Shown here: in pieces, positions 35,054-47,100 of the stretch | Position numbering within the stretch: the first letter of the stretch is position 1 | Layout: each line of letters begins with the position of its first letter | Source of the DNA: Auriscalpium vulgare | Lineage: Eukaryota; Basidiomycota; Agaricomycetes; Russulales; Auriscalpiaceae | Direction of reading: 5' to 3' | DNA length: 64,000 nt | NCBI GenBank assembly: GCA_019915015.1 | Contig: JAHBBC010000001.1 | Span: 2,852,001-2,916,000 of the forward strand | Translations under genes and position numbers: made by a program | The notes under the pieces: model-generated | The model's database searches: none | What the model was told of the DNA's origin: nothing | Seen by the model: the letters and a program-made list of their open reading frames with translations, nothing else

Positions 35054-35947
35054 TCACGTCGTTAAGGTGGCTTTACCAGAGGTGGCCTCTGTGCCCGCCT
35101 GGGCAGTGATCAGATATTGTGACGTCGAGAGGCCCTCGTAAGCAGTAAGATACTGCTGTTCGTCAGCACCAACGCATGCTGTCTAAGGAATTACTCGCCT
35201 TCAAGAAGTCATTCAAGTCCGCACTGAAGCTGGTGATGGTGCCGCTGGTCGGAAGGAACGAGAAGACATTGTTTGCCCCGTTGGAGCCGGAGTAGAGGTT
35301 CCTGTGTAACGCGAGATAAATTCAATCACTCCGGAGGCAGGAGGGAGCGAAGCCGACCAGGTGTGCCCAGCGACGCTGATGGAGCTCGCCACGGGCTGCG
35401 GCTGCCCGTTGGACATATATACTGCGGATATCGGCCCCGCGTTGAAGTTCGCCATCCATATCATGATTTCGTTCGCGTTGGAACCACCCGACGTGGCCGA
35501 CGTGAACAGGTCGAACGCAACGTCCGCCACGATCGATCCCTGCGTTGTCTGGCTCCAATTCCAAACTGTCTGTGTAGAGTATCAGCATGTTATCAAAGCA
35601 GCAATGGATGATGAGAGGCTCACCGGGATGCTCTTGATTTGCGAAAGCTGCTTGTTCAATCCAACGTCCAGTTGAATGTTAGTGAAGCTCTTGACCCCAG
35701 AGCCACCCGTCCAGCTCCAATTCGTGGTCCACGCCACCGTCGTGCCGCTCACTGAGGTAAGCTTAGCGCAGTCGGAGCCAGAGGATGCACCTGATGCACC
35801 CCATTGATCCAACAAGACGCTGTACGTCGTACCGGCGGCGATGGAATCCCACTGCCCACAGTGGGATGAGGTATCGATCTGTCGTTTGGCGAGAGGCGAA
35901 GCGATGGCCGCTGAGACCAGAACAATTGGAAGGAGGAAACAAAGCAT
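35054..35947 (-). CDS. GH12 endoglucanase/xyloglucanase, secreted
   Basis: The ATG at 35947 gives a signal peptide ([16 protein letters not shown]) and a short pro-part ending in KR. Four exons follow to the TGA at 35054. Family signs: WDSI..G.YSV...WG, NWSWTGG, then NEIMIWM carrying the nucleophile Glu, then GHTWS, an [13 protein letters not shown] joint, [13 protein letters not shown], and QAGTEATSG with the acid/base Glu near the end. The mature enzyme is about 215 residues, the normal single-domain size, with no cellulose-binding module. GH12 enzymes hydrolyse beta-1,4-glucan or xyloglucan outside the cell. The last intron appears to use a GC donor (GCGAGT), because no GT donor keeps the frame. 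Confidence 0.9.
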
Positions 35948-36986
35948 ATCAGCTTGACGAGATCCGTTCAGGTTGTCCCAGTTTTAAGGGTGTGGCCCGG
36001 CTTGGCTCCTGGCTCATCCCGTGAGGACAGCGACAAGAGGGCCGGAGCAACTGTGGTAGCTAAGTAGCTGTTCGGAGGTCACAAGCCGATGGTAAGGATC
36101 AAATCCGGAAGCTTAGAGGGGTCTGGCAACGCTGACGACGATGGACTCCGCGCACAAGACGTGGAACGGGCCGCAAAGTCGTCCATGCTGGCGGACGAAC
36201 CAGCCTCCGTGGATTCGGCGCAGAGGACACGGGAGCAGAGCAACGGAGTGCGAAATTGCCAGCCTCAAGCACAGAAGTGTGACAGTTGGAGCGTAGCATG
36301 CACAAACCGCATGGACAGGCCAGTTGGCTGTGTCCATAGAAGGAGGAGAGCGGTGTGAGCAGTCAACCACTGCCGCGCCGAAGTTTCGATGTTTTCCCGA
36401 CTGCTGCAGTTTTGACATTCCACATGACAAGCTGGTGGCCGTGGAATGCGACTGTAAGGAGGAAGAATGGGGCGTTTGAGGATGCCTTTACGCTCATTCA
36501 ATGCAGCAAAGCATCGGTATAGATCAGTGCACAGGAGCTGATTCTAAATTGTTCGGGAGCGACGTTAGAAGAGGTATTTGGTTATTATTATAAGCAGGGA
36601 GGCCAAAAGCTACTCAACTCGTGTGCCTTTGTCTTGCTCTCTTTGCCGGTAATAGTCTTTTATTCAGTCTGTCCAAGCCGAAAGGTAGATTGACACTGCC
36701 AGCGAGCAGGCTGAACGGGAGCATGAGGGCTATCAGAGGCTATCAGCTGTCCGTCACGCGCTAAAAAAAAAAAGTGACATTTGTATCGGGCCGCCGGGGC
36801 CGGCTGGGCCGTGCGCTGCCTCAGGCTGATCAGCGGTTTGACGCTTCCATGCAACACTTCAAGCTTTCTTCGGACTTGGGATGATCCTTTGTCGGACATA
36901 TGTTTGTTTGTTTCATTCATTTCCCCAGTATACAGTGGCAGGTTTAACTAATCGTCACAAATTGCTCCGGCCAGTCACCTCAGTAT
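35948..36986. other. intergenic, about 1 kb, no gene supported
   Basis: A plus-strand frame (36089-36358) with a real ATG has no domain and poor codon order. A run of 13 A lies at about 36767-36779. The right half lies downstream of the P450 gene. Confidence 0.5.
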
Positions 36987-39080
36987 TCAAATTTCTTCCT
37001 CAGATAGCAAAGCAGTCAATGCCTCGGGTCCTCCAGGGTTCCGTACATCAAATAGGACAGAGAAAGGCAGGGGCAACGTGATAACGCCTTCACGTACGGC
37101 AAGAGTATCAATTGGGCGCTTTGGGTCGGGGGTGATTTTGAATGATTGGAGGACAAAAGCGGTGTTGATGAACAGGGATCTGTCGATAGTCATGATGTGC
37201 AAGAAGTCAGCAATGGACAGCACCAACCGATTAGCAAGGGGCATCCCAGGACATATTCTACATCGACAGCGTAGTGATCATCAGAATTGCCTTCTGAGAA
37301 GCCGTTCTGAAACCTACCGCCGCCCAAAACCGAAATTTGGAAACTTGATGTCTTCGCGTATGAAACCTTGGTTGTTAAGCCAGCGGTCCGGCTTGAAACA
37401 ATCGCCGTCGGGAAAAATAGCAGGATCACGGCCAATTGACCTGTCAGCGATTTAGAAACTCATAAGAGATCAAAGAACCAAAGAGTACCAGTGGTTCGCG
37501 ATGAGCGTTGTACCCGCTGGGATGACGTACCCAATCTGGTGCAATCGTCGTCTTCGTCATTGTCGAGCATCTCATAAATAGCGTGGGACGTACATAGATT
37601 ATGTCTTTTGTTGCTCTGTGCTGAATACCAGATGAGGTGCCGGGACGCCACCTGAACACCTCCAGGAAGAAAGCATGGACCTGCGGCAAATAGTCCCAGT
37701 CGTCAAAGGTAGGCACTGGAAGTCAGACACCTCAATAACGTCTTCTCATGAGGGCAGCTTTTCAGGAAGACGTACGTCTGTCACCTACAACGGCGTCCAA
37801 CTCTTCCTGGACTTTGGCTTGTGCCTCCGGGAAGCATGCAGCAGCCATGATCACAAAGCTGATTGCTGAAGCAGTCTGGACGATAGGTCAATAACGCCCA
37901 TGAGATCCTTTCGACAGCCATACTGTCTCTGAACCAGCGCCAAACATAGAGCCGGCGAGGTACGCGATCTCCTGGTCTGAGAGGTCGAGCTGCACCTGTG
38001 TCTCTACAAGGTACTTTGCGAATGAGGAAGGCGCATTGCCTTTTTCCTGTCAAAATGATATGCCATCAGCATGAGAATATTGGGAATATACAAGACGAAC
38101 GGCACACCATAGCGTCGCGCGTGCTTTGCATCTGCCGCTGAAAGAGCTCTAGCTCTTCGTCGTGAGCCTGACGCAAGCCGAGCCCATAAAACGGCAGACG
38201 TCGCAAAAAAGGCAAATCATCTACGAGGTGTGCGCCGGGTCGAAGCGCTTGGCCCAGTCGCACGAGCATCTGACTGAGTTGGTGCACTTCCGGGTCTAAT
38301 CTGGCGCTAGGAGACGGTTTGCCGTAAGTCAATGATAGTATCAGCGACGCAGCATATCTCGATTTGCATATCAGTCGATGTATTGTTCGTTATCCCTCGT
38401 AACATACCTCTTGGCATGCTCGTGGTGACCCTGCGGGTCGTCCAGGATGTCTCGGATGAGCTGCCGGGCATTGAGAAGCTGAAGCGGCTCGTAAGCTGCG
38501 GCTGCCTTCGGCTGGAGGTGAGAGTGAAGCGCTCTAAGTGTCAGCGCCACGGTCAGTCGATTTAGTAGAATTCGATAGTGCATTTTGCTTACTTGCGAAG
38601 CTTGCGGAATCGTTCACCCACTCCGATAAGAAGGATGCGCATGCCGCCTGACATCATCTCGCCTCCAGCGACAGTACGAGGGCGGTCGGCGGTGGAGGAT
38701 CCCTCTTTCTCCATGATGTCTAGAGCAGCCTGTATGTGAGACATCTCAGTGACCCCGGTCGAGCACAGTGATGCGTTGAGGTGCGCACCTGGTATGTCCC
38801 TATGATCACGATACTGCGACGACCGTGCCGTACGAAGCATACAGGACCATATTGCTGTGTCCATTCGGCATACTCTTTGAATATCCTACAGAAAAATCAG
38901 CTGTCAACGCGATGCTTCTTGGGAGTAAACTTACTGGCGGCTAGGGAATTCTGTGCCCCACAACCAATGGCCGGGTGGTCCTGGCGGCAGGGGAAACTTT
39001 GGCCTGGATTGATTCCAGAAAACATACAAGGCGACAGACACCGAGAGCGCAACAGGGACGAGATAGTCATAGATGGCCAT
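36987..39080 (-). CDS. cytochrome P450, microsomal E-class
   Basis: The ATG at 39080 begins a membrane anchor (MAIYDYLVPVALSVSVALYV) and the proline hinge FPLPPGPPG. About ten short exons lead to the TGA at 36987. The I-helix motif is AGSMFGAGSETTAS (~37950), the ExxR pair is EVFR in a LEVFRWRP-type helix (~37660), then a PAG(T)TLIANHW segment, FKPDRW, and the heme loop FGFGRR-ICPG split by an intron at ~37257-37317. A further intron (~37181-37230) joins LAN and RSLFIN. The length of about 500 residues is normal. The order of motifs fits the large basidiomycete CYP64/CYP5037/CYP5150-like groups, but I cannot name the family. It likely hydroxylates hydrophobic aromatics or secondary metabolites at the ER. 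Confidence 0.9.
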
Positions 39081-39543
39081 GACGGTTGGGTAGCAAGGAG
39101 GCCGGTCACACAGGGTCAGACGTCCATGCCCCCGCGACTTCCACGTGTACGTGACGGAAATAGATGGCGCTACGTGCGCCCGTGGCTCTATAGCTTCCTA
39201 GTCTGCTTCAGAAGAGGGAGAGACTGACGCCGAAGAAGTCTGCGCCGCGGCCCAGATTGCGCCCATAATTACTCGACAAAGCGATGGCCAGGTCATTCGC
39301 AGAATATTGTCTTGAAATGATATCAGCGGGAGTCGCGGGAAAAGGTCTGAGGGAGGAGGCGGTAGTGGTTCTGTGGCACTGGTCGTGAGGAGAGCCGCGG
39401 CGGCGAAGAGCCGGCTTGCGGCCGGCGTGACCGTCAGCCTTTCATATCTTCAGTGTTCACACTGCTAAATCCTTTCTCTTACAAAAAATGTAAGCTACCC
39501 TACCTTTCTCTCAACAACGACATTCTGATATTCGCACATAGCG
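39081..39543. promoter_or_regulatory. divergent upstream region of the P450 and UBR7-like genes
   Basis: The interval of 463 bases separates the two divergent starts. No clear TATA box was found. A pyrimidine-rich CTTTCTCTTAC stretch lies upstream of the plus-strand start. Confidence 0.35.
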
Positions 39544-41052
39544 ATGGCCAACACCCTGACTGAGTATATCGCATCCCAAGATGATCTCGTGCACGAAGCA
39601 GCCCTCGCCCTCCCTCACCAGTTCTCGCAGTGCACCCACCCTCTCGGTCCCATACGCCAATCCGTGTATCTTTGTTTGACATGCGCGGAACCGCGAGGAA
39701 TATGCTCCGCCTGCTCCATCGCCTGCCACACCGACCACGAGCAAGTCGAGCTCTTTCCCAAACGCCACTTCCGCTGCGACTGCCCAACCACGTCCCTAGC
39801 GCACCCGTGCACACTGCACACGAAGCTGGAGGAGCTGAACACATCGAATACGTATGGTCAAAATTTCACGGGCGCGTTTTGTCGTTGTGGGCGGCCATAT
39901 GACGCGTCGAAGGAGCGCGAAACCATGATTCAGTGTCTTGCATGCGAGGTGCGTTTCGCTTGTCCCTGGCGACCGTTCAGGTACTTACCGCACCTCAGGA
40001 CTGGTACCACGAGTCCTGTCTGAATCTCCGAGAGCGTCCCTCGTCACGCGAACCCACCCCAGAGCCCTCTGCGCCTTCCGCAGAAACTGCTGAGCACGAG
40101 GATGCTCGCTCAGACGCGTCGTCATCTGGACTTCCCCCACCACTCATCACCGCGGATGATTATGACTGCCTGATATGTGCATCATGTGTGCGGAGCATCC
40201 CGGTCCTGAGTCGCTGGGCTGGGACCCCTGGCGTTCTGTTGGTCGTACGCGATGGTCCCGACGCTGTGTGGAGAATTCTGGATGAATCACGCGATAGTCG
40301 GCAACAAGGCGATGAGCCCACAGACGTGACCGGAGAAAATGCCGACGGGCCAGTTCTAGGGCAAAAAAGACCCTCTTCCCCCTCGGCCGCTGAATCCGAC
40401 GCCAAACGACCCCGAGTATCACCACCTCCACAGACCTCCCCAACATCGTGTCTTGCCCCTCCACGAAGTGCGCTTGCCGAGAAAATCATGTCGACGACAT
40501 TCAAAGACGCTGTACTTGGAGCCGGCGACATCTTTTTCACAGAAGGATGGCGGTCACGATGGTGCCGATGCGAATCTGTGCGCAGAGCCTTTTGTCACCT
40601 AGCCTCTGCAGTCCTTACATAGGAACCTCCTCTCTAGTGCCTTCCGGATCTCGCGGCGCATCCATATCTCCTTGAGGAGGAGGAAACATACGAGCCGCCG
40701 GAGGATCCTGACTCTCGTAAGCTTTCTTTCTCCTAGGCGTCACAGCCTGTCCAAAGCCACCAAACTTGTAGAACTGTCGCTTGAAGAGCTCGGCCTCCGT
40801 GCACTGGAAAGGATTCCACGTGAAAGAGCCCTCGACGGTATCCGTGCTTTCAACGACATGCGGTTAGTGTTGCAAGTGTCGCTCGACCATGCATCAGAAC
40901 CTGACGCTATCTTTATCGATCTGTCGTCCTGTCCATTCAGCGACGACTTGGTACAATTCCTTCGGCCGTTCGCGCAGAACGGGAAGGCTGTGTCTGAGGA
41001 GGACGTGCGAGCGTTTTTCGAAGCGAAGACGGAAGCAGCGCGGCAAGGATGA
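39544..41052 (+). CDS. UBR7-like UBR-box/PHD-type E3 ubiquitin ligase
   Basis: Exons 39544-39948, 39999-40577, 40638-40716 and 40772-41052 join in phase and give 447 residues. The UBR box is at about residues 28-90: C.HP....SVYLCLTC, CSACSIACH.DHE.VEL and FRCDC. A PHD-like finger follows from about residue 110 to 150: CRCGRPYD, MIQCLACEDWYHESC. After a Ser/Pro-rich linker with a basic KRPR patch comes the family's C-terminal block: FFTEGWRSRWCRC, CLP.L..HPYLLEEEETYEPPEDPDS, a LEELGLRALERIPRERALDG motif, and a final helical part. UBR7 binds and ubiquitinates histone H2B in animals; the yeast-like relative is less known. The spliced C-terminal cysteines confirm the intron at 40578-40637. Confidence 0.92.
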
Positions 41053-41295
41053 ACTGCATGTGTTCTCATATCGGCAAAACTCGCTCGTAGACAGTGAGCT
41101 TTGTTTTCGGTTGGATTTTGATGTCGCTCTTTGTGTACTATGGTTTCTGTAAGCATAAATATGTTCACACAGTTCATGCCCAAGGCTCTCGCGCCCGTGG
41201 TGGTTTGCTTGAATATGGAGGGGAGTCAATTGCAATGATACACTGGAGAATGTGAAGGAAGTTGTCTGCACTGATCGTCGGTATCTCTACGCCTG
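41053..41295. terminator. convergent 3' region of the UBR7-like and GH15 genes
   Basis: The two genes face each other over 243 bases. The stretch is T-rich near 41100-41160, with no gene. Confidence 0.3.
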
Positions 41296-43107
41296 CTAGT
41301 AGCTATCGAAGTAGAACTGGCTATCGACGTCCTGCAACCCGTCTGAACCGGCAGCGCGCTTCTTGGGGAAGCTCCAGGACGGCGGCGGCATGCCCATGTA
41401 GGTATCCACCACACCCAGGGCGGCCGCCAGACTGCGGATCATACCAGGCGGTCCGAACGGCTCACCGGTCACTTTGTCGACAGACTCCGTCAGAACAAAA
41501 TCTATACAAATTAGTCAATGCCATTGATGTTATGAGCAACAGCAGATGCATACCGGGAGGGGTGCCCTTCGCAGTCATAGCGATGATCTCGTCTGCGTAC
41601 GAGCGAATGGCCACCGTGAGCTGGCTATACGTCTTGGAGCTACTCGAATATGTGCCGACTTTCGCGTTCTTGTCAAACTGCACGAAGAACTTGAGAGAGA
41701 CAGGCGTGATCGAGAGCGAGCCGATCTTGTCCCAAGTGGCCAGGGCGGCATACAGCTGCTCGGCGGCGTTGAATGTCGAGAAGAATTGAGGCTGTTATAC
41801 GCGTCAGATGAGTGGCTCCAGAGAGGTGATGAGATGTCTTACCTGGCCCCCGATGAACTCATCCTCTGTGAAGAAACCGAACCAGCCCGGCTTGTCGGCG
41901 GGAATATTCTGGGTGAGGGGGAACATGGCCTTGAACTTGTCGCCGACAACTTTCAAGGCTGACAAGGCCTTGTCGGAGCACGGCTGGAATGTCAACGGGT
42001 CGCATCCCAGGTTTTGGTCGTAGTTGTAGACGGAGGCGGTGAGGGCGGCGGAGCCGACGCCGGAGCGACCGAGGGCAACGTCGGTAATCGTCGTCTCACT
42101 CATGAAGCCCTCGACAGGATTCCAGAAGCTCTGTGATGGTTTGCATTGAGTCGTTATGCCACCTCGCATGTGATAAAAGCCGCATATATTTACCTGCATG
42201 TATTCCAAGACCAAAGCGGCCTTCTTCGGATAATCGACGACAGTATCATGGCGCCCGATCTTGTGGCCGAGGCGGGCGCCAGCGATTAGCGCGCGGTATT
42301 GGAGTGCGGCGGTCCAGTAAGAGCCACCCCATACCGGCGGCCACCACAAGTCGTAACTGCAGGCTAGTTAGCGATGCGAGGCAGTAATCAAGGAAACGCT
42401 TACGAGCTCTGATTCCAAGTGCGAGAGATCCACTGAAGATCGAGGTTGATGGCAGGCCATAAGTTGTCCGCTACCCATGTCCCGTTCTTCTGCGCAGGCT
42501 CCAACAGCCAGTCGGCATATTTGATCAGCATGGCCGCACGGAAGGGAGGGCCATCTGGTAGCACCAAACTATGAGCGGGTGGTTCGAGAACGGGGACCCG
42601 ACGAGCTTACCAGCTGCAGGAGAACCGGGCCTGTACGCCGCGTTACGGATGAAACTCAGATTGAGGTAGAAGACGGGTTCCTCGAGGCCGCCGTTGAAGA
42701 TGCTGCCGCTGAGGCTCTCTACGTGCTGGCTCCTGACCAACGCGAGTGTCACGTCGTCCATGAGGGGACGCAAGCTCTTGTCGCCGAGCACGACGAGCTC
42801 ATTGAGCCATACATTGTAGACGAGGCAAGCGTCGCGGAGCCAGTAGATGGAGAAGTCGGGATGCGAGGCGTTGGGGATGACGGCGGCCACAATTCCAGGC
42901 TAAAGAGGTTGAATACGGCGCAACCATTGAGAGCAAAAGGTGGATGTGACTCACGTCGGCCCCGGCCCCGGCCCCAGTTACATTGTTGAGGAGAACACTG
43001 CGAGTGGTAGGAGCCAAGCTGCTGAAGTAGTCGGCGACGGATTCAGCACTGGCGAGGAGGGGACTCGCTGCGAGCCCCAGCAGGGGAATAAGGGTTGAGA
43101 GACGCAT
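41296..43107 (-). CDS. GH15 glucoamylase-like protein with altered acid-catalyst motif
   Basis: The ATG at 43107 gives a signal peptide (MRLSTLIPLLGLAASPLLAS) and about six exons lead to the TAG at 41296, coding for about 490-500 residues. GH15 hallmarks: ASHPDFSIYWLRDACLV, NGGLEEPVF, WISRTWNQSSYDLW, QYRALIAGA, FMSETT, and FNAAEQLYAAL with the catalytic base Glu. In glucoamylases the acid Glu lies in DLWEEV; here the same place reads DLWWPPVWGGSYW, so both Glu are absent, read directly at 42331-42360. There is no C-terminal CBM20 starch-binding module. It may be an inactive paralogue or a subfamily with another acid. A TATAAG box lies ~50 bases upstream. Confidence 0.85.
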
Positions 43108-43155
43108 GGGAGCACGGGGCAGACTGGTGAGGGGGAAACAGGCGTACGCCAGGTA

Positions 43156-43162
43156 CTTATAG
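43156..43162 (-). promoter_or_regulatory. TATA-like box of the GH15 gene
   Basis: The minus strand reads CTATAAG about 50 bases upstream of the ATG at 43107, which would imply a very short leader. Confidence 0.35.
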
Positions 43163-44102
43163 TTGCGTGAAGCAGTTGCCTTTGCGAAGTCATTGGAGGA
43201 TGGGGAGAAACATATTCATGTGACAGTTCGCGGCTCGAAGCACGAAGGCAGCAAGTGGGTAGACATCGCTTGTTGCGAGCGCGTACCTCGGAGCGTGAAA
43301 AGAACAGACATCCGGCGACAGAGACGCCCCGTACGGTCTCGTATGGTCACAAGCCGCTCCCGCCTGCCATGCCATGCTTGGAACGACACGGTAGGGCGCA
43401 GGACCGAAGTTCGGAATGATGAATTGAGAAAGACAAAGACAGCGGCTGGGGATCGTTTGGGCGGCAAAAGATGGCAGCGCCGCCGCCACTTGTACGTGTA
43501 GACGGCGTTAGATAGCGACGGAGCGAACAAAAACTCCAAGTGCATTCTCCGCGTCATACTCGACAGACTGCTGAAGCGCTGAGGGGCGATGGGTGACTAG
43601 ATGGCATAGCTCGAGTCTCAGGTCCGCATGTTCTAGGAGAACATATGAGTTCCATGCATAGATGTTGTCATGAGGCGCCCCGGAGATGGTATGTTCCAGT
43701 GATGGGAATGTTACAACCCTGCTGTCTGAGACTGGGTCCGGATAAATGGAATCGGATGTAGTGACTGTAGTATGTGTAAGTCATCGTAGTACAATCCCGG
43801 CATGCAAGGAGATCACTGGGTGTCGCTTCGCAGCCGGTCGGCGAGGCAGCAAGATGCCCGCGTAAAACAGAACGGTCGATGAGACCGTGACAATCTAGGA
43901 AGACATCGGCCGCGACAGGTGAACCGGTGATGAGCCAACGGTGGCAACAGAGGCAAAATGGACTCTTGACTCGGCCCCTTGTCACGCATACAGTGACCGA
44001 CGCGTCTGTCACGCTCACGCGCGGTCACCGCGTCACTCTGCAGCTGCACCCATTGTCCTCCCCATTTCCGCCTCTTCTGGACGCGTTCTCTGAAGGTCTT
44101 GT
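43163..44102. other. upstream region of GH15 and POL2, no gene seen
   Basis: Frames overlap on both strands between 43163 and 44018, but none has a domain or splice support. POL2 starts at 44103. Confidence 0.45.
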
Positions 44103-47100
44103 ATGGCCCGTGGATACAACACGCGTGGGCGTGGCTCCTTCCGTGGCTACAGAGGTGGAGGTTCATTCAGAGGTCGGGGGCGCGGCAGAGGTGCATACAA
44201 CGCGCCAAAGGCGGACCCAGCTTTGTCCCGGGACGACGAAGGCACTCAGCAAGCGGAGCGGTTTGAGCGAGTAGCTCTCAACGATGAAATTGACGAGAAG
44301 CTCGGCTTTGGTCGGATACAGGAGGGCCCAAGGCGGGAGGGGTGGTTGATCAATATGCATCCAGTGCGTTACAGTCATCTACTCTCATGTCCCGACTCCT
44401 GATGATTGCGCTCGTCAGACACTCATCAAAGACGCTGACTGGCCAGGCGGCAAGGCCGCCGTGGACTATTACTTCATCCAAGACGATGGCGGGATGTTCA
44501 AGTGCACGTCCATATACGAGCCTTATTTCTACGTCTCTTGTGTGGTGCGTGCCTTTTCATCATTCGAGTCCACTGTCTCACTTCTAGCAGACGGGAATGG
44601 AGACCATCATTGAGGAGTGGCTGATTAAGAAATACGAAGGCGTCATCTGTCGCATTGTGCGCGAACGCAAGGAAGATCTCAAGCAGCCCAACCATCTTCT
44701 GGGACACAGGCGTCTCTATCTCCAGCTGTGTTTCCGCAACGTGACGGATCTGCTGGCGGTACGACGCGACATCATGCCCCTGGCCCTCGCAAACAGCGCG
44801 AAGCGAAGCGCCGTCGACGCGTACGCGGAGGTGGTCAACGCGACCGAGGGTTCGCAAATCGAGATCGAAGGCGCTTGGGACGCAGAGGTCGGCAGCGGTG
44901 CCAACATGCGCGACAAAGATCCACGCGATGGCATCATCGACATCCGCGAGTATGACGTCCCGTACTATCTTCGCGTGGCCATGGACAACGAAATTCGCGT
45001 TGGTCTGTGGTATGCGGTGACGTTGAATGCTGGCCAGCCCGAGTTCATACCGATTCCGGAGCGCGTCAAGCGCCCGGACCCTGTGGTCATGGCCTACGAT
45101 ATCGAGACAACGAAGGCGCCGTTGAAGTTCCCCGATCAGGCGATCGACCAGGTTATGATGATTTCCTACATGGTCGACGGGCAGGGCTACTTGATCACCA
45201 ACCGGGAGATCGTCAGCGAGGACATTGACGACTTCGAGTACAGCCCTAAGGATGGCATTGAAGGCCCATTCACTATATTCAACGAAGCGGACGAGGTACG
45301 TTTCTTTGAAAATGTACCATGGTCTCTACCTGACACTCGAATGCAGGCAGCGACCATCATGCGGTTCTTCCAGCACATCCAAGATGTCAAGCCCACAGTC
45401 ATGGCTACCTTCAACGGTGACTTCTTTGACTTCCCATTCCTCGACGCGCGCGCCAAGGTCCACGGGATTGATATGTTCCAGGAGATCGGTTTCGCCATCG
45501 ACTCTGAAGAAGAGTACAAGTGCCGCACATGCGTGCACATGGACTGCTTCCGCTGGGTGAAGCGAGACTCGTACTTGCCTCAGGGAAGTCAAGGCTTAAA
45601 GGCTGTAACGGTCGCGAAGCTGGGCTACAACCCTATCGAGCTCGACCCCGAGCTCATGACACCGTAAGCCCTATCTTCTGACTCATGAAAATGCCGCCGG
45701 GCTGAGTCTGTCAAAAGATATGCAATGGAGCAACCTCAAACGCTGGCGCAGTACTCCGTTTCGGACGCCGTCGCGACCTATTATCTCTACATGAAATATG
45801 TCCACCCCTTCATCTTCTCGCTATGCAATATCATCCCTCTACGTCCGGACGAAGTGCTGCGCAAGGGTACAGGAACATTGTGCGAAACTCTTCTCATGGT
45901 AAGCTTATCCTAAGACTAGGCTCTCACTTTCGTTGAAGAGCCCCCATAGGTCGAGGCTTTCCGTGGCCACATCATAATGCCAAATCGCCACGAAGAAGAA
46001 CACGGCAACATGTTTGATGGTCACTTATTGGCGTCAGAGACCTACGTCGGAGGTCACGTTGAAGCCCTCGAAGCAGGCGTGTTCCGCAGCGATATATCGA
46101 CTCACTTCAAGATTGAGCCATCGGCAGTTCAGCAGGTGCGCTCCCTCTATTGTCTCCGTGCTCCGCTCTTTATGGTTGCGTTCTTTAGCTTATCGAAGAA
46201 CTCGATGCAGCTCTCAAATTCTGCATCGTCGACGAGTCTGGGGCATCGCTCGCCGACGTAACGAACTATGACGAAGTCAAGAAAGAAATCCAGGCCTCAT
46301 TGGAGGTCATGCGCGACAATCCTCTTCGGGTCGACAAGCCCCTCATCTATCACTTGGATGTCGCCGCCATGTATCCCAACATCATGTTGTCCAACCGGCT
46401 CCAGCCTGACTCCGTCGTTGACGAATCTGTATGCGCTGTATGCGACTACAATCGTCCTGGGAAGTCGTGCGACAGAAAGTTGGAGTGGGCCTGGCGAGGC
46501 GAATTCTTCCCCGCCCGCCGTGACGAGTACAACATGATTCGCTACGCTCTCAACCAGGAGACCTTTCCTCCCAAGCGCCCATATGGACCTCCCAGGCGCT
46601 TCCCGGACCTCACCGCGACCGAACAAACCGCGCTGCTTCACAAGCGACTTGGCGACTACTCTCGTAAAGTCTACAAGAAGATCAAAGACACCAAGGTCGA
46701 GACCCGCGAGACCATCATATGTCAACGCGAGAATCCCTTCTATGTCGACACTGTCCGACGCTTCCGAGATCGACGTTACGAGTACAAGGGCCTTCACAAG
46801 ACGTGGAAGAAGAACCTTGACAACGTCGTTGCTGGAGGACGACCACTCGCCGAGGTAGAAGAGGCCAAGAAACTCATCGTCGTCTACGACTCTCTTCAGT
46901 TGGCGCACAAGTGTATCCTCAACTCATTCTATGGATACGTCATGCGAAAGGGTGCCCGTTGGCACTCGATGGAGATGGCGGGGGTCACCTGCTTGACGGG
47001 TGCAAGGATCATTCAAATGGCGCGCCAGCTGGTCGAGCAAATCGGACGACCTCTTGAACTGGATACCGACGGTATCTGGTGCATGCTCCCTGGCGTGTTC

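Noticed and set aside
36089..36358. Small plus-strand gene of 89 codons
   Set aside because: No signal, domain, splice or codon-order support; both strands are open here.
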